Positions 1 to 5,938 of a stretch of 7,853 nucleotides of DNA are shown here, piece after piece. Below the pieces are notes generated by a model that saw only the letters and a program-made list of their open reading frames with translations, was not told where the DNA came from and made no database searches. Numbering within the stretch: position 1 is the stretch's first letter; each line of letters opens with the position of its first letter. Origin of the DNA: an uncultured Brevibacterium sp. (GTDB lineage: Bacteria; Actinomycetota; Actinomycetes; Actinomycetales; Brevibacteriaceae); the NCBI GenBank assembly GCA_902489215.1, contig CABTZE010000093.1, positions 1-7,853 of the forward strand, given 5' to 3'. A program made the translations under genes and the position numbers.

Positions 1-111
1 ACGGTCAGCGTGCCCGGCAGAGGTGATGTCGGCGATGAGCTCTTTGTCGCCCGGCCGTACGGTGACGGATGCGCGGGCGTGTGGTCCGCCGTGTTTCATT
101 GTGTTGGTGAG
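1..111 (-). repeat. Left arm of a perfect 111-bp inverted duplication (copy of 1596-1706)
   Basis: Bases 1-111 are the exact reverse complement of 1596-1706, checked base by base with no mismatch (paired positions sum to 1707). Identity stops abruptly at 111/112. The left end is cut by the window edge, so 111 bp is a minimum length. It encodes a 37-residue piece of the kinase ATP-binding domain, including the N-box. No target-site duplication, transposase or recombinase is visible. Confidence 0.97.
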
Positions 112-393
112 GTTCTCATCACGGTACAGGCGGAAGTCGACCTTGCCGGTCATCGCTTCTTCCTCAGCTTCGGGAGTTTCCGAGGGCTCCGAGGCGGGGC
201 TGGCCGGAGCTTCGGCGGCTTCCGAAGACTTGGGCTCTTCTGAATGTCCCGAGGCGGAGGTGTCCTTCGCCGGTTCTTCAGAAGAAGCTTCCTGGGCTGC
301 CGGCAGAGCGGCAAAAACAGCTGTCGACGGGGTCAGCGTTCCGATGACAGCGGCAGCAAGAACAAACGCGCCGAAGCGCTGTGAGCGGGGCAT
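1..393 (-). CDS. Secreted protein N-terminus, fused in frame to a copy of a histidine kinase fragment; partial, runs off the left edge
   Basis: An open frame of 131 codons reads from ATG at 393 down to base 1 without a stop. GGAG lies 7 nt before the ATG, a good ribosome binding site that fixes the start. Residues 1-28 form a signal peptide: MPRSQR, a hydrophobic core, then a TPSTAVFA/A cleavage-like site. Residues 30-80 are a low-complexity Glu/Ser/Ala/Pro spacer, as in cell-wall-spanning regions of actinobacterial surface proteins. Residues 81-94 (MTGKVDFRLYRDEN) look like the start of a folded domain I do not recognise. From residue 95 (base 111) the sequence is exactly residues 325-361 of the kinase encoded at 624-1841, in the same frame. 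A secreted half-ATPase domain makes little sense, so codons 1-94 are probably a real gene start and the rest an artefact or a recent rearrangement. The native C-terminus is not visible. Confidence 0.6.
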   Translation of the reverse strand, partial: MPRSQRFGAFVLAAAVIGTLTPSTAVFAALPAAQEASSEEPAKDTSASGHSEEPKSSEAAEAPASPASEPSETPEAEEEAMTGKVDFRLYRDENLTNTMKHGGPHARASVTVRPGDKELIADITSAGHADR

Positions 394-417
394 GGGCGAT
401 CTCCATTGACGATCAGA

Positions 418-436
418 GAGGGTCCCGCATACCCTC
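418..436. promoter_or_regulatory. Dyad in the leader of the secreted protein gene
   Basis: Perfect 6-bp arms GAGGGT (418-423) and ACCCTC (431-436) surround a 7-nt spacer. The dyad lies 25-43 bp upstream of the minus-strand start at 393. It could be an operator or a small hairpin in the 5' leader. I saw no convincing -10/-35 pair for this gene. Confidence 0.3.
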
Positions 437-571
437 ACAGAACAATCTGAATCAGCAGTCCCACCTGGTTGAATACAGAATGAACACAGGTCAGCGGCCT
501 GGAAAGCGAGCGCAGACCCGAGCGGCACCTCGCCAGCCCACCCGCAGAGGCCTGACTCCACAGCACAGAAC

Positions 572-590
572 TCATCCCGCGGGACGATGA
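572..590. promoter_or_regulatory. Candidate response-regulator operator in front of the kinase-regulator genes
   Basis: The dyad TCATC-N9-GATGA (572-576 and 586-590) has a CCGCGG core. Bases 573-590 match 2540-2557, upstream of the ABC ATPase gene, at 17 of 18 positions (consensus CATCCCGCGGGMCGATGA). Its centre (581) lies 30 bp before the -10 hexamer and about 43 bp before the start codon, where a class II activator would cover the -35 region. NarL-family regulators bind such inverted repeats as dimers. The link to the regulator encoded at 1838 is inference. Confidence 0.6.
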
Positions 591-608
591 AAGCCCACCC
601 TGGGGCTT
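591..608. promoter_or_regulatory. Short inverted repeat between the operator candidate and the -10 hexamer
   Basis: AAGCCC (591-596) and GGGCTT (603-608) are perfect 6-bp arms around a 6-nt spacer, exactly between the operator candidate and the -10 hexamer. It lies upstream of the predicted transcription start, so it would act as a DNA site rather than an RNA hairpin. It may be fortuitous. Confidence 0.25.
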
Positions 609-610
609 CC

Positions 611-624
611 TAGACTTACTGTCA
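611..624 (+). promoter_or_regulatory. Likely leaderless promoter of the kinase gene
   Basis: The -10 hexamer TAGACT (611-616) is followed by 7 nt and then the ATG at 624, so transcription should begin at or beside the start codon. No Shine-Dalgarno sequence precedes the ATG, which fits leaderless translation, common in actinobacteria. The -35 region is poor and is overlapped by the operator candidate, as expected for an activator-dependent promoter. Confidence 0.5.
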
Positions 625-1841
625 TGGCAGAACCGTGGCACGTGAGGGCATCGCAGTTTTTCTCGACCCATAAATGGTTCGTTGACTCGCTGCTCTTCGC
701 CGCTCCCCTGATGCTCATCGCGTTCAGCTTTCGGTTCTATGAAGACGATGTGCGCGGCATCATCCACATGGTGCTCCTGGGCACAATGGGCGCCGCACTC
801 ACCTTCCGCCGCACATTCCCGCTGGTCACCGGCTGGGCAGTGGCAGCGACAGGTCTCGGTTACGCCCTGACAGGCGGATACCCACATCCCACACTGCTGG
901 CAGTTCCCATCACGGTTCACGCAGTCACCGCATATGCTCCCCGCCGTTGGGGCAAGACCTTCCTTGCCCTGGGCGCGGCAGCATCTCTGATCTTCCTTGT
1001 GAGCGTCTCGGCCATGATGTACCTGGAGGGTGCGCGAATCAAGGACGTTACGCCAGGCGAGCTGCTGATGTACGTTTCCGCGTTCTTTGTGTTCCCCCTG
1101 GCTACAGTCGCATTCGCCTGGGCCACAGGCGACTACCGCCGCCGCAGAACCGACGAACTCCAGCGGATAGCCGAACGCAGTGCACTGCTTGAACGAGAAC
1201 GCGAAAACGAAATCCGGTTGGCCTCTGATGCCGAACGCATGCGCATTGCCCGGGAAATGCACGACATCATCGCCCACTCCATGTCGGTCATCATCCCCCA
1301 AGCCGACGGCGGCCGCTATGCAGCGGCACGCTCACCCGAAGCGGCCGTGGCAGCCCTGGAAACGATTGCCGACACCGGGCGCGAAGCCCTGGGAAACCTG
1401 CGCGGCATCCTCGGGGTCCTGCGCGACAGAGAACCCGGACAGAAAACCGCACCCATGCCAGCCATCAGCGACCTCGGCACCCTCATCGACAACGTCCGCT
1501 CAGCCGGCCTTGATGTCACGCTGGAAGTTTCCCCCGACCTCCCCACCCTGCCGCCGGCAGCCGAACTTGCCGTATACCGTGTCGTGCAAGAAGCACTCAC
1601 CAACACAATGAAACACGGCGGACCACACGCCCGCGCATCCGTCACCGTACGGCCGGGCGACAAAGAGCTCATCGCCGACATCACCTCTGCCGGGCACGCT
1701 GACCGTTCAGCCGTTCCGGGTTCCGGCGCCGGCATTCAGGGCATGAAAGAGCGAGCGCGCGTTCACAACGGCACGCTCACCGCCGAACCGACAGACACCG
1801 GATTCTCAGTTCAGCTGACACTGCCCGAGGACAACTCATGA
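624..1841 (+). CDS. Membrane sensor histidine kinase, HisKA_3 (NarX/DesK-like) family
   Basis: Sensor kinase that autophosphorylates on His and passes the phosphate to the regulator encoded next. The 405-residue protein has about six hydrophobic segments (roughly 20-37, 44-60, 66-83, 88-104, 112-133, 145-167) with almost no extracytoplasmic domain. A charged linker (172-206) leads to the dimerisation helix with H-box REMHDIIAHS, phospho-acceptor His213. The C-terminal ATPase domain has an N-box around EALTNTMKHGG (Asn327) and a glycine box GSGAGIQGMKER (367-378). The usual Asp/Asn two residues before the G1-box glycine appears to be Ser355 (ITSAG). The stop overlaps the regulator start by 4 bp. 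Residues 325-361 are duplicated in inverted orientation at 1-111. Such short-sensor kinases next to ABC exporters often respond to envelope stress or drugs; the signal here is unknown. No Shine-Dalgarno precedes the ATG, which fits the leaderless promoter. Confidence 0.93.
   Translation: MAEPWHVRASQFFSTHKWFVDSLLFAAPLMLIAFSFRFYEDDVRGIIHMVLLGTMGAALTFRRTFPLVTGWAVAATGLGYALTGGYPHPTLLAVPITVHAVTAYAPRRWGKTFLALGAAASLIFLVSVSAMMYLEGARIKDVTPGELLMYVSAFFVFPLATVAFAWATGDYRRRRTDELQRIAERSALLERERENEIRLASDAERMRIAREMHDIIAHSMSVIIPQADGGRYAAARSPEAAVAALETIADTGREALGNLRGILGVLRDREPGQKTAPMPAISDLGTLIDNVRSAGLDVTLEVSPDLPTLPPAAELAVYRVVQEALTNTMKHGGPHARASVTVRPGDKELIADITSAGHADRSAVPGSGAGIQGMKERARVHNGTLTAEPTDTGFSVQLTLPEDNS
1596..1706 (+). 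repeat. Right arm of the inverted duplication, inside the kinase gene
   Basis: This stretch encodes kinase residues 325-361 (LTNTMKHGG to GHADR) and is repeated exactly, inverted, at 1-111. The kinase frame is intact across it, so this is the native copy and the left arm the derived one. Just upstream of the breakpoint both contexts carry TACCGTG (1575-1581 here; 121-127 on the minus strand), 14 nt and 8 nt from the junction respectively. That may be chance microhomology. Confidence 0.97.
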
Positions 1842-2503
1842 CCATTCGCGTACTTCTTGTTGACGACCAGGCTCTTGTACGGGCTGGCTTCGCGATGGTG
1901 ATCGACTCACAAGACGACATGAAGGTCATCGCTCAGGCAGAAAACGGCCGTGAGGCCGTCAACACCGTTGCGGCACAGGCAGTCGACGTTGTTCTCATGG
2001 ACATCCGTATGCCCGTCCTTGACGGACTGTCCGCCACAGCTGAAATCATGGCGCTCGGCGATGCCCGGAAGCTCCCCCGCGTGCCCACCGTCATCGTGCT
2101 CACCACATTCGACACAGACGAATACGCGCTATCGGCTCTGCGATCAGGGGCCAGCGGTTTTCTGCTGAAAGACGCCCGCCCCGAGGTGCTGCTCGACTCC
2201 ATACGACAAGCCCACACGGGTGGCGCCGTCATCGCACCATCGACCACCCGCAGGCTGCTGCAGACCGTCATCGCAGAACCCGCCCCACCCACCGAACACG
2301 CCCAGAAACTGGAGCGGCTCACAGCGCGCGAACGCGAAGTCTTCCAGCTGATCGCGCAGGGGAAGTCGAACGCGGAAATCGGGGACGAACTGTTCATGGC
2401 CGAACCCACAGTCAAAACCCACGTCCGGAACATCCTGGCAAAACTCGGAGTGCGCGACCGCATCCACGCCGTCATCCTGGCGTACGAGACGGGAATCGTA
2501 TGA
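1838..2503 (+). CDS. Response regulator, NarL/LuxR (FixJ) family
   Basis: Cytoplasmic transcription factor and cognate partner of the kinase. The 221 residues are full length for the family. The receiver domain (1-120) has the acidic pair Asp9/Asp10, phospho-acceptor Asp55 in VVLMDIRMP, switch Thr89 (VLTT) and Lys111 (LLKD). A linker (about 140-157) leads to a LuxR-type helix-turn-helix (158-215) with LTAREREVFQLIAQGKSNAEI and the recognition-helix region TVKTHVRNILAKLGVRDR. The ATG overlaps the kinase stop (ATGA), and GAGG 7 nt upstream inside the kinase gene supplies the ribosome binding site, so the pair is translationally coupled. The near-identical dyads at 572-590 and 2539-2557 are the natural candidates for its binding sites, implying autoregulation and control of the ABC genes. 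That assignment is inference. Confidence 0.95.
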   Translation: MTIRVLLVDDQALVRAGFAMVIDSQDDMKVIAQAENGREAVNTVAAQAVDVVLMDIRMPVLDGLSATAEIMALGDARKLPRVPTVIVLTTFDTDEYALSALRSGASGFLLKDARPEVLLDSIRQAHTGGAVIAPSTTRRLLQTVIAEPAPPTEHAQKLERLTAREREVFQLIAQGKSNAEIGDELFMAEPTVKTHVRNILAKLGVRDRIHAVILAYETGIV

Positions 2504-2504
2504 A

Positions 2505-2524
2505 CCTCATCCTCAGGGATGAGG
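2505..2524. promoter_or_regulatory. 8-bp perfect dyad just after the regulator gene (hairpin or extra regulator half-sites)
   Basis: CCTCATCC (2505-2512) and GGATGAGG (2517-2524) pair perfectly around a TCAG loop, beginning 2 bp after the regulator stop codon. No T-run follows, so it is at best a weak terminator or an mRNA-stabilising hairpin. It also contains TCATC and GATGA, the arms of the operator candidates, but spaced 6 nt instead of 9, so it may be a second regulator site for the ABC genes. Confidence 0.45.
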
Positions 2525-2538
2525 AACACCTTTCAGGA

Positions 2539-2557
2539 GCATCCCGCGGGCCGATGA
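2539..2557. promoter_or_regulatory. Candidate response-regulator operator in front of the ABC transporter genes
   Basis: Bases 2540-2557 match 573-590 at 17 of 18 positions. The dyad is CATC-N9-GATGA with the same CCGCGG core. The site centre is about 41 bp before the ATPase start codon, against about 43 bp for the kinase gene. Another GATGA half-site lies at 2566-2570. It shows that the transporter genes probably have their own regulated promoter rather than depending only on read-through from the regulator gene. Confidence 0.6.
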
Positions 2558-2576
2558 TCTGAGCTGATGAGCTCGC

Positions 2577-2589
2577 GAAAGTGGAAACA
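2577..2589 (+). promoter_or_regulatory. Possible -10 and start region of the ABC genes
   Basis: GAAAGT (2577-2582) keeps the two most important -10 bases (A at position 2, T at position 6) and ends 6 nt before the ATG at 2589. It begins 29 bp after the operator centre, against 30 bp at the kinase gene. The same bases could instead serve as a weak ribosome binding site (GAAAG, 7 nt before ATG). The sequence does not decide between a leaderless message and a conventional one. Confidence 0.3.
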
Positions 2590-3332
2590 TGACGATTTCC
2601 ACAGCGCACACAACCGCGATCAGCGCCCGCGGCATCAGCAAGTCCTACGGCACCGGCGAAGCCCGCCTGACCGTATTCGACAACTTCAGCATCGACATTC
2701 AGGCCGGTAAGTTCACCGCGATCATGGGGCCCTCCGGGTCTGGCAAGTCGACCCTCATGCACATACTGGCCGGATTGGACAGCCCCGACAGCGGCTCTGT
2801 GACTCTGGCCGGACGGGCAATCACCGGCATCAGCGACTCCGCCCTGACGAAAATCAGGCGCAACCACATGGGGTTCGTCTTTCAGGCGTTCAACCTGATC
2901 CCCGCAATGACCGCCGATGAAAACATCATGCTCCCGGCCAAACTGGCCCGCAGCAAAGTCGACCAGGAATTCAAACGAGCAATCGTCGAAAACCTCGGAC
3001 TGACCGATCGACTGAGCCACCGCCCCCACGAACTTTCCGGCGGCCAACAACAGCGCGTCGCCGTTGCCCGCGCACTCGTCAACCAGCCTGAAGTCCTGTT
3101 TGCCGACGAACCCACCGGCGCACTCGACACACGCACCGGCACCGAAGTCCTGCAGACCCTGCGCAGCTGCGTAACCGAACTTGGCCAGACCGTCGTGATG
3201 GTCACCCACGACCCATCAGCCGCCGCCTACGCCGACCGCGTCGTGATGCTCGCTGACGGATACGTGGTGGGCGAGCTCTACTCCCCGACTGTCGAGGCGA
3301 TCTCCGACGCACTTCTGGAGGTCACCAAATGA
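2589..3332 (+). CDS. ABC transporter ATPase, MacB/LolD/YbbA family
   Basis: Cytoplasmic ATP-hydrolysing subunit that should dimerise under the permease encoded next. The 247 residues contain every expected motif: Walker A GPSGSGKST (47-55), Q-loop Gln99 in VFQAFNLIP, signature LSGGQQQR (149-156), Walker B VLFADEP (169-175) with catalytic Glu174, D-loop GALD (177-180) and switch His207 (VTHD). The VFQAFNLIP and THDPSAAAYADRVV segments fit the type VII (mechanotransmission) group that pairs with FtsX-like permeases. The gene ends in an ATGA overlap with the permease. It starts 85 bp after the regulator gene, behind its own operator candidate. Such ATPases power export or extraction of antibiotics, peptides or lipoproteins; the substrate here cannot be read from the sequence. 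Confidence 0.95.
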   Translation: MTISTAHTTAISARGISKSYGTGEARLTVFDNFSIDIQAGKFTAIMGPSGSGKSTLMHILAGLDSPDSGSVTLAGRAITGISDSALTKIRRNHMGFVFQAFNLIPAMTADENIMLPAKLARSKVDQEFKRAIVENLGLTDRLSHRPHELSGGQQQRVAVARALVNQPEVLFADEPTGALDTRTGTEVLQTLRSCVTELGQTVVMVTHDPSAAAYADRVVMLADGYVVGELYSPTVEAISDALLEVTK

Positions 3333-5830
3333 TCGTCAAAGCAAACCTGCGCTCCGGCGGTGCACGCCTGATTGCCGCGGCACTGACCATCATCGTGTCG
3401 GTCGCATTCGTCGTTGCCGTCACCGGTGTGCTGGCATCCTTCAACAAAACCATCCGCGGTGAATTCTCCGCTCAGTATTCAGGTGCGGACCTTGTGGTGA
3501 CAAACGACTACGACCCCCTTGAAGAGTCGGCAGCAAAGAAGATCAACAGCATCAAGGGAGTCAAAGAAACACAGCGAATCGAATCGACCTTCGCACGCCT
3601 GCCCAGCGGCGGATTCACCGAAGTCTCCGTGTGGCCCAAAAACAGCCACATCGAAGTGACAACAGGCAAAGCGCCTACCAAAGCCGACCAGATCCTGTTC
3701 GACACCTCAGTCGCCAAACAGGAAAACAAGGAAGTCGGAGACCAAGTTGAGCTGAGCGTTCCCTCCTTCGAGGGCGGGCAGGACACCAAACGCACCTACA
3801 CCATCACCGGCATCGGCCCCATGCCCTCAGCCGCACTCCAGGTGACCAACCACGGCATTGCCGACCTGGACCCGGGTTTCAACTACCTGCGCGTGTTCAC
3901 AGACAAGTCAGCCGACACCTCGAAAGTCCAGTCCGCGATAGCAGACGCCCTGGCCGGCTCTGAAGAGGTGGTCAGCAACACGTACGGTGCGAAACTTGCC
4001 GGTGACTACAAAGTCGCCACAGAAGACCAGTTGATCGAAGAGCGCATGAACGACGTCACGGGAGACTCCGCAACCGTCGTGACATTCATCGGCGCCTTCA
4101 TTGCGGTGGCGCTGTTCGTAGCCGTGCTCGTCATTTCGAACACCTTCCAGGTTCTCGTCGCCTCCCGCACCCGTTCCCTGGCACTCCTGCGGGCAGTTGG
4201 CGCCACACGCTCTCAGCTGCGCAACGCAACCCTGGCCGAAGGTGCCGTGCTGGGTCTTGTCAGCTCCGTCATCGGAGTGTTTGTGGGCTGGGGAGCCGCT
4301 ATGCTGCTGCCCATTGCCCTGCGCGCATACGTCCAGGCGAACTTCCAGACCGCACCCCTGCCAGTCCTCGCCGTGGTGCTCGGCCTGGCAGTGGGCATCA
4401 CCGTCACCGTCGCAGCATCCTTCGTCCCCGCGCTCAAAGCCACACGCGTGTCCCCCATCGACGCGCTGGCACCGGCAGACATCCCCGCACCCGATTCGCG
4501 CTTCCCGTGGATTCGTCTGGTGCTCGGCACAGTGCTCGCCGCACTCGGCGCTGCGGCCACCGTGGTCGGGGCCAACGCTGGCGACATGACGCTCACCCTG
4601 CCCGGCGCTTTCATGGCCTTCTGCGGTGTGCTGCTGCTCAGCCGCGTGTTCGTACCGCCCTTGGTAGAACTGACCGGGCGGGTCGGCGAAAAGATCTTCC
4701 GCTCACCGACGCTCGGTCTTGTTGCGCGCAACGTGAAGCTGGCCCCGCGCAGGACCGCTTCGACAACCGCGGCGCTGCTGATCGGCGTAACCCTGGTGGC
4801 GACCATCTTCATGGGCGCGCAGACCACTCGCACAACCATCGACACGACGCTGTCAGAAGACGCACCGATCGACCTTGCCGCACAGTCAGGCTCTGACAAG
4901 ACGGTCAACACCCTGAAGAACTCCGAGATCGTCAAGGACCTCGTCACGCTGCCCGGCACGCAGGCAGAGGCCTCTGAGCCATTGGGCCAGGACGATGATC
5001 CGGAAAGCACACACACGCACCTGGTCGGCGTTGAAAAGCAGAAATACAGCGTGCCGCGCAGCACGAAGCTCCTGCCACCACCAGGTGTCGTGTACATCAA
5101 GTCGGGCCCCAACACCGAAGACATTGCCGGGAAAAAGGTCACGTTCACGGCTGGGCAAGCCGGCGAGGCTGGCGACGCCGGGAAGAAATCCGTCAAGCTC
5201 ACAGTGAAGGTCCACAATGCCGTACCCGCTGAAACGGCGCTTGCCAACGCAGACGACATCGTTGCCCTCGGCCTGACAAAGGCAGACGGTCAAACGTGGG
5301 TCCGCCTGGCTGACGACGCGAGCATTTCGCAGATCACAAAACTCAAGGCTGACCTCGAGAAAGCCGGTGTTTTCAGCGACGCTGACGGCGCACTCCAACG
5401 AGCATCGTATGCGCAGATCATCAGCGTCATGATGGGAATTGTGCTGGGCCTGCTGGGCGCGTCGATCATCATTTCGATCGTCGGCGTGGGCAACACCCTG
5501 TCCCTGGCAACAATTGAACGCAAACGCGAAACCGCGCTGCTGCGCACCCTGGGACTGTCCCGCTGGGCAGCGGCCCGCATGGTGGCCGGCGAGGCGATGC
5601 TCATGGCCATCGTCTCACTCATCGTGGGCACGGGCTTGGGTGTTCTGTTCGGCTGGGCTGGAGTTCGTTCGCTGCTGACCGCCGAAGGCATCACCGTCGC
5701 ACCAGACATTCCGTGGGGGATGTTCGCAGTGGTGGCAGCTGTGACAGTGTTTGCGGCTTTGGCTGCATCACTCTTTCCGGCGATTGCGGCATCCCGCACA
5801 CAGCCCGCACAGGGAGTCGCTCAGCGCTGA
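3329..5830 (+). CDS. ABC transporter permease, two FtsX domains, YbbP/MacB-like
   Basis: Membrane subunit of the exporter, 833 residues. About ten hydrophobic segments can be placed in a 4+2+4 pattern: 13-37, 249-275, 301-328, 344-367; 395-416, 423-447; 477-497, 694-722, 753-779, 796-822. Two large extracytoplasmic domains lie between segments 1-2 (about 38-248, MacB periplasmic-core-like) and 7-8 (about 498-693). Each half carries an FtsX signature: SRTRSLALLRAVGATRSQLR (279-298) and ERKRETALLRTLGLSRWAAA (730-749). The two-domain plan resembles YbbP rather than BceB, which has one large loop. GGAGG 7 nt before the ATG, and overlap with the ATPase stop, support the start. A DDDPESTHTH stretch in the second outer domain (555-564) is unusual. 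Type VII permeases couple ATP hydrolysis to movements of their outer domains. The substrate is unknown; antibiotic or peptide efflux is inferred only from the company it keeps. Confidence 0.93.
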   Translation: MIVKANLRSGGARLIAAALTIIVSVAFVVAVTGVLASFNKTIRGEFSAQYSGADLVVTNDYDPLEESAAKKINSIKGVKETQRIESTFARLPSGGFTEVSVWPKNSHIEVTTGKAPTKADQILFDTSVAKQENKEVGDQVELSVPSFEGGQDTKRTYTITGIGPMPSAALQVTNHGIADLDPGFNYLRVFTDKSADTSKVQSAIADALAGSEEVVSNTYGAKLAGDYKVATEDQLIEERMNDVTGDSATVVTFIGAFIAVALFVAVLVISNTFQVLVASRTRSLALLRAVGATRSQLRNATLAEGAVLGLVSSVIGVFVGWGAAMLLPIALRAYVQANFQTAPLPVLAVVLGLAVGITVTVAASFVPALKATRVSPIDALAPADIPAPDSRFPWIRLVLGTVLAALGAAATVVGANAGDMTLTLPGAFMAFCGVLLLSRVFVPPLVELTGRVGEKIFRSPTLGLVARNVKLAPRRTASTTAALLIGVTLVATIFMGAQTTRTTIDTTLSEDAPIDLAAQSGSDKTVNTLKNSEIVKDLVTLPGTQAEASEPLGQDDDPESTHTHLVGVEKQKYSVPRSTKLLPPPGVVYIKSGPNTEDIAGKKVTFTAGQAGEAGDAGKKSVKLTVKVHNAVPAETALANADDIVALGLTKADGQTWVRLADDASISQITKLKADLEKAGVFSDADGALQRASYAQIISVMMGIVLGLLGASIIISIVGVGNTLSLATIERKRETALLRTLGLSRWAAARMVAGEAMLMAIVSLIVGTGLGVLFGWAGVRSLLTAEGITVAPDIPWGMFAVVAAVTVFAALAASLFPAIAASRTQPAQGVAQR

Positions 5831-5862
5831 GAGCGCTAGCCGGCTCTGAAAGGCCGAGGTGG

Positions 5863-5904
5863 AGCCCGGCTCCCAGCTGTTCGTCAGCTGGGAGCCGGGC
5901 TTTT
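5863..5904 (+). terminator. Strong intrinsic terminator of the ABC operon
   Basis: A perfect 17-bp GC-rich stem (5863-5879 with 5885-5901) closes on the 5-nt loop TTCGT and ends in TTTT (5901-5904). It starts 33 bp after the permease stop. On the minus strand no T-run follows the hairpin, so it mainly ends plus-strand transcripts, though it may also slow transcripts of the convergent methyltransferase gene, which stops at 5939. Confidence 0.92.
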
Positions 5905-5938
5905 CTGCAGGGCAAGGCTGACGAGGTGGTGGAACCGG

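Noticed and set aside
23..409. Plus-strand frame sharing a stretch with an antisense frame of the kinase gene (SPGRTVTDARACGPP)
   Set aside because: The similarity is real at DNA level but is just the inverted duplication read in a meaningless frame. The coding strand for this region is minus.
435..1301. Long open frame on the minus strand opposite the kinase gene (288 codons)
   Set aside because: It is antisense to a clear kinase gene, rich in Cys/His/Gly without domains, and typical of shadow frames in high-GC DNA.
1..1706. Insertion sequence or transposon bounded by the 111-bp inverted repeats
   Set aside because: No transposase or recombinase lies between the arms, the right arm is native kinase coding sequence, and no target duplication is visible.
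4213..5259. 348-codon open frame on the minus strand opposite the permease gene
   Set aside because: The plus-strand permease has full family features. The antisense product is Ser/Thr/Val/Ala-rich without motifs and has no ribosome binding site.
5823..5837. Two AGCGCT palindromes around the permease stop codon
   Set aside because: Hexamer palindromes this close can arise by chance and the terminator begins only 26 bp later. No independent role is supported.
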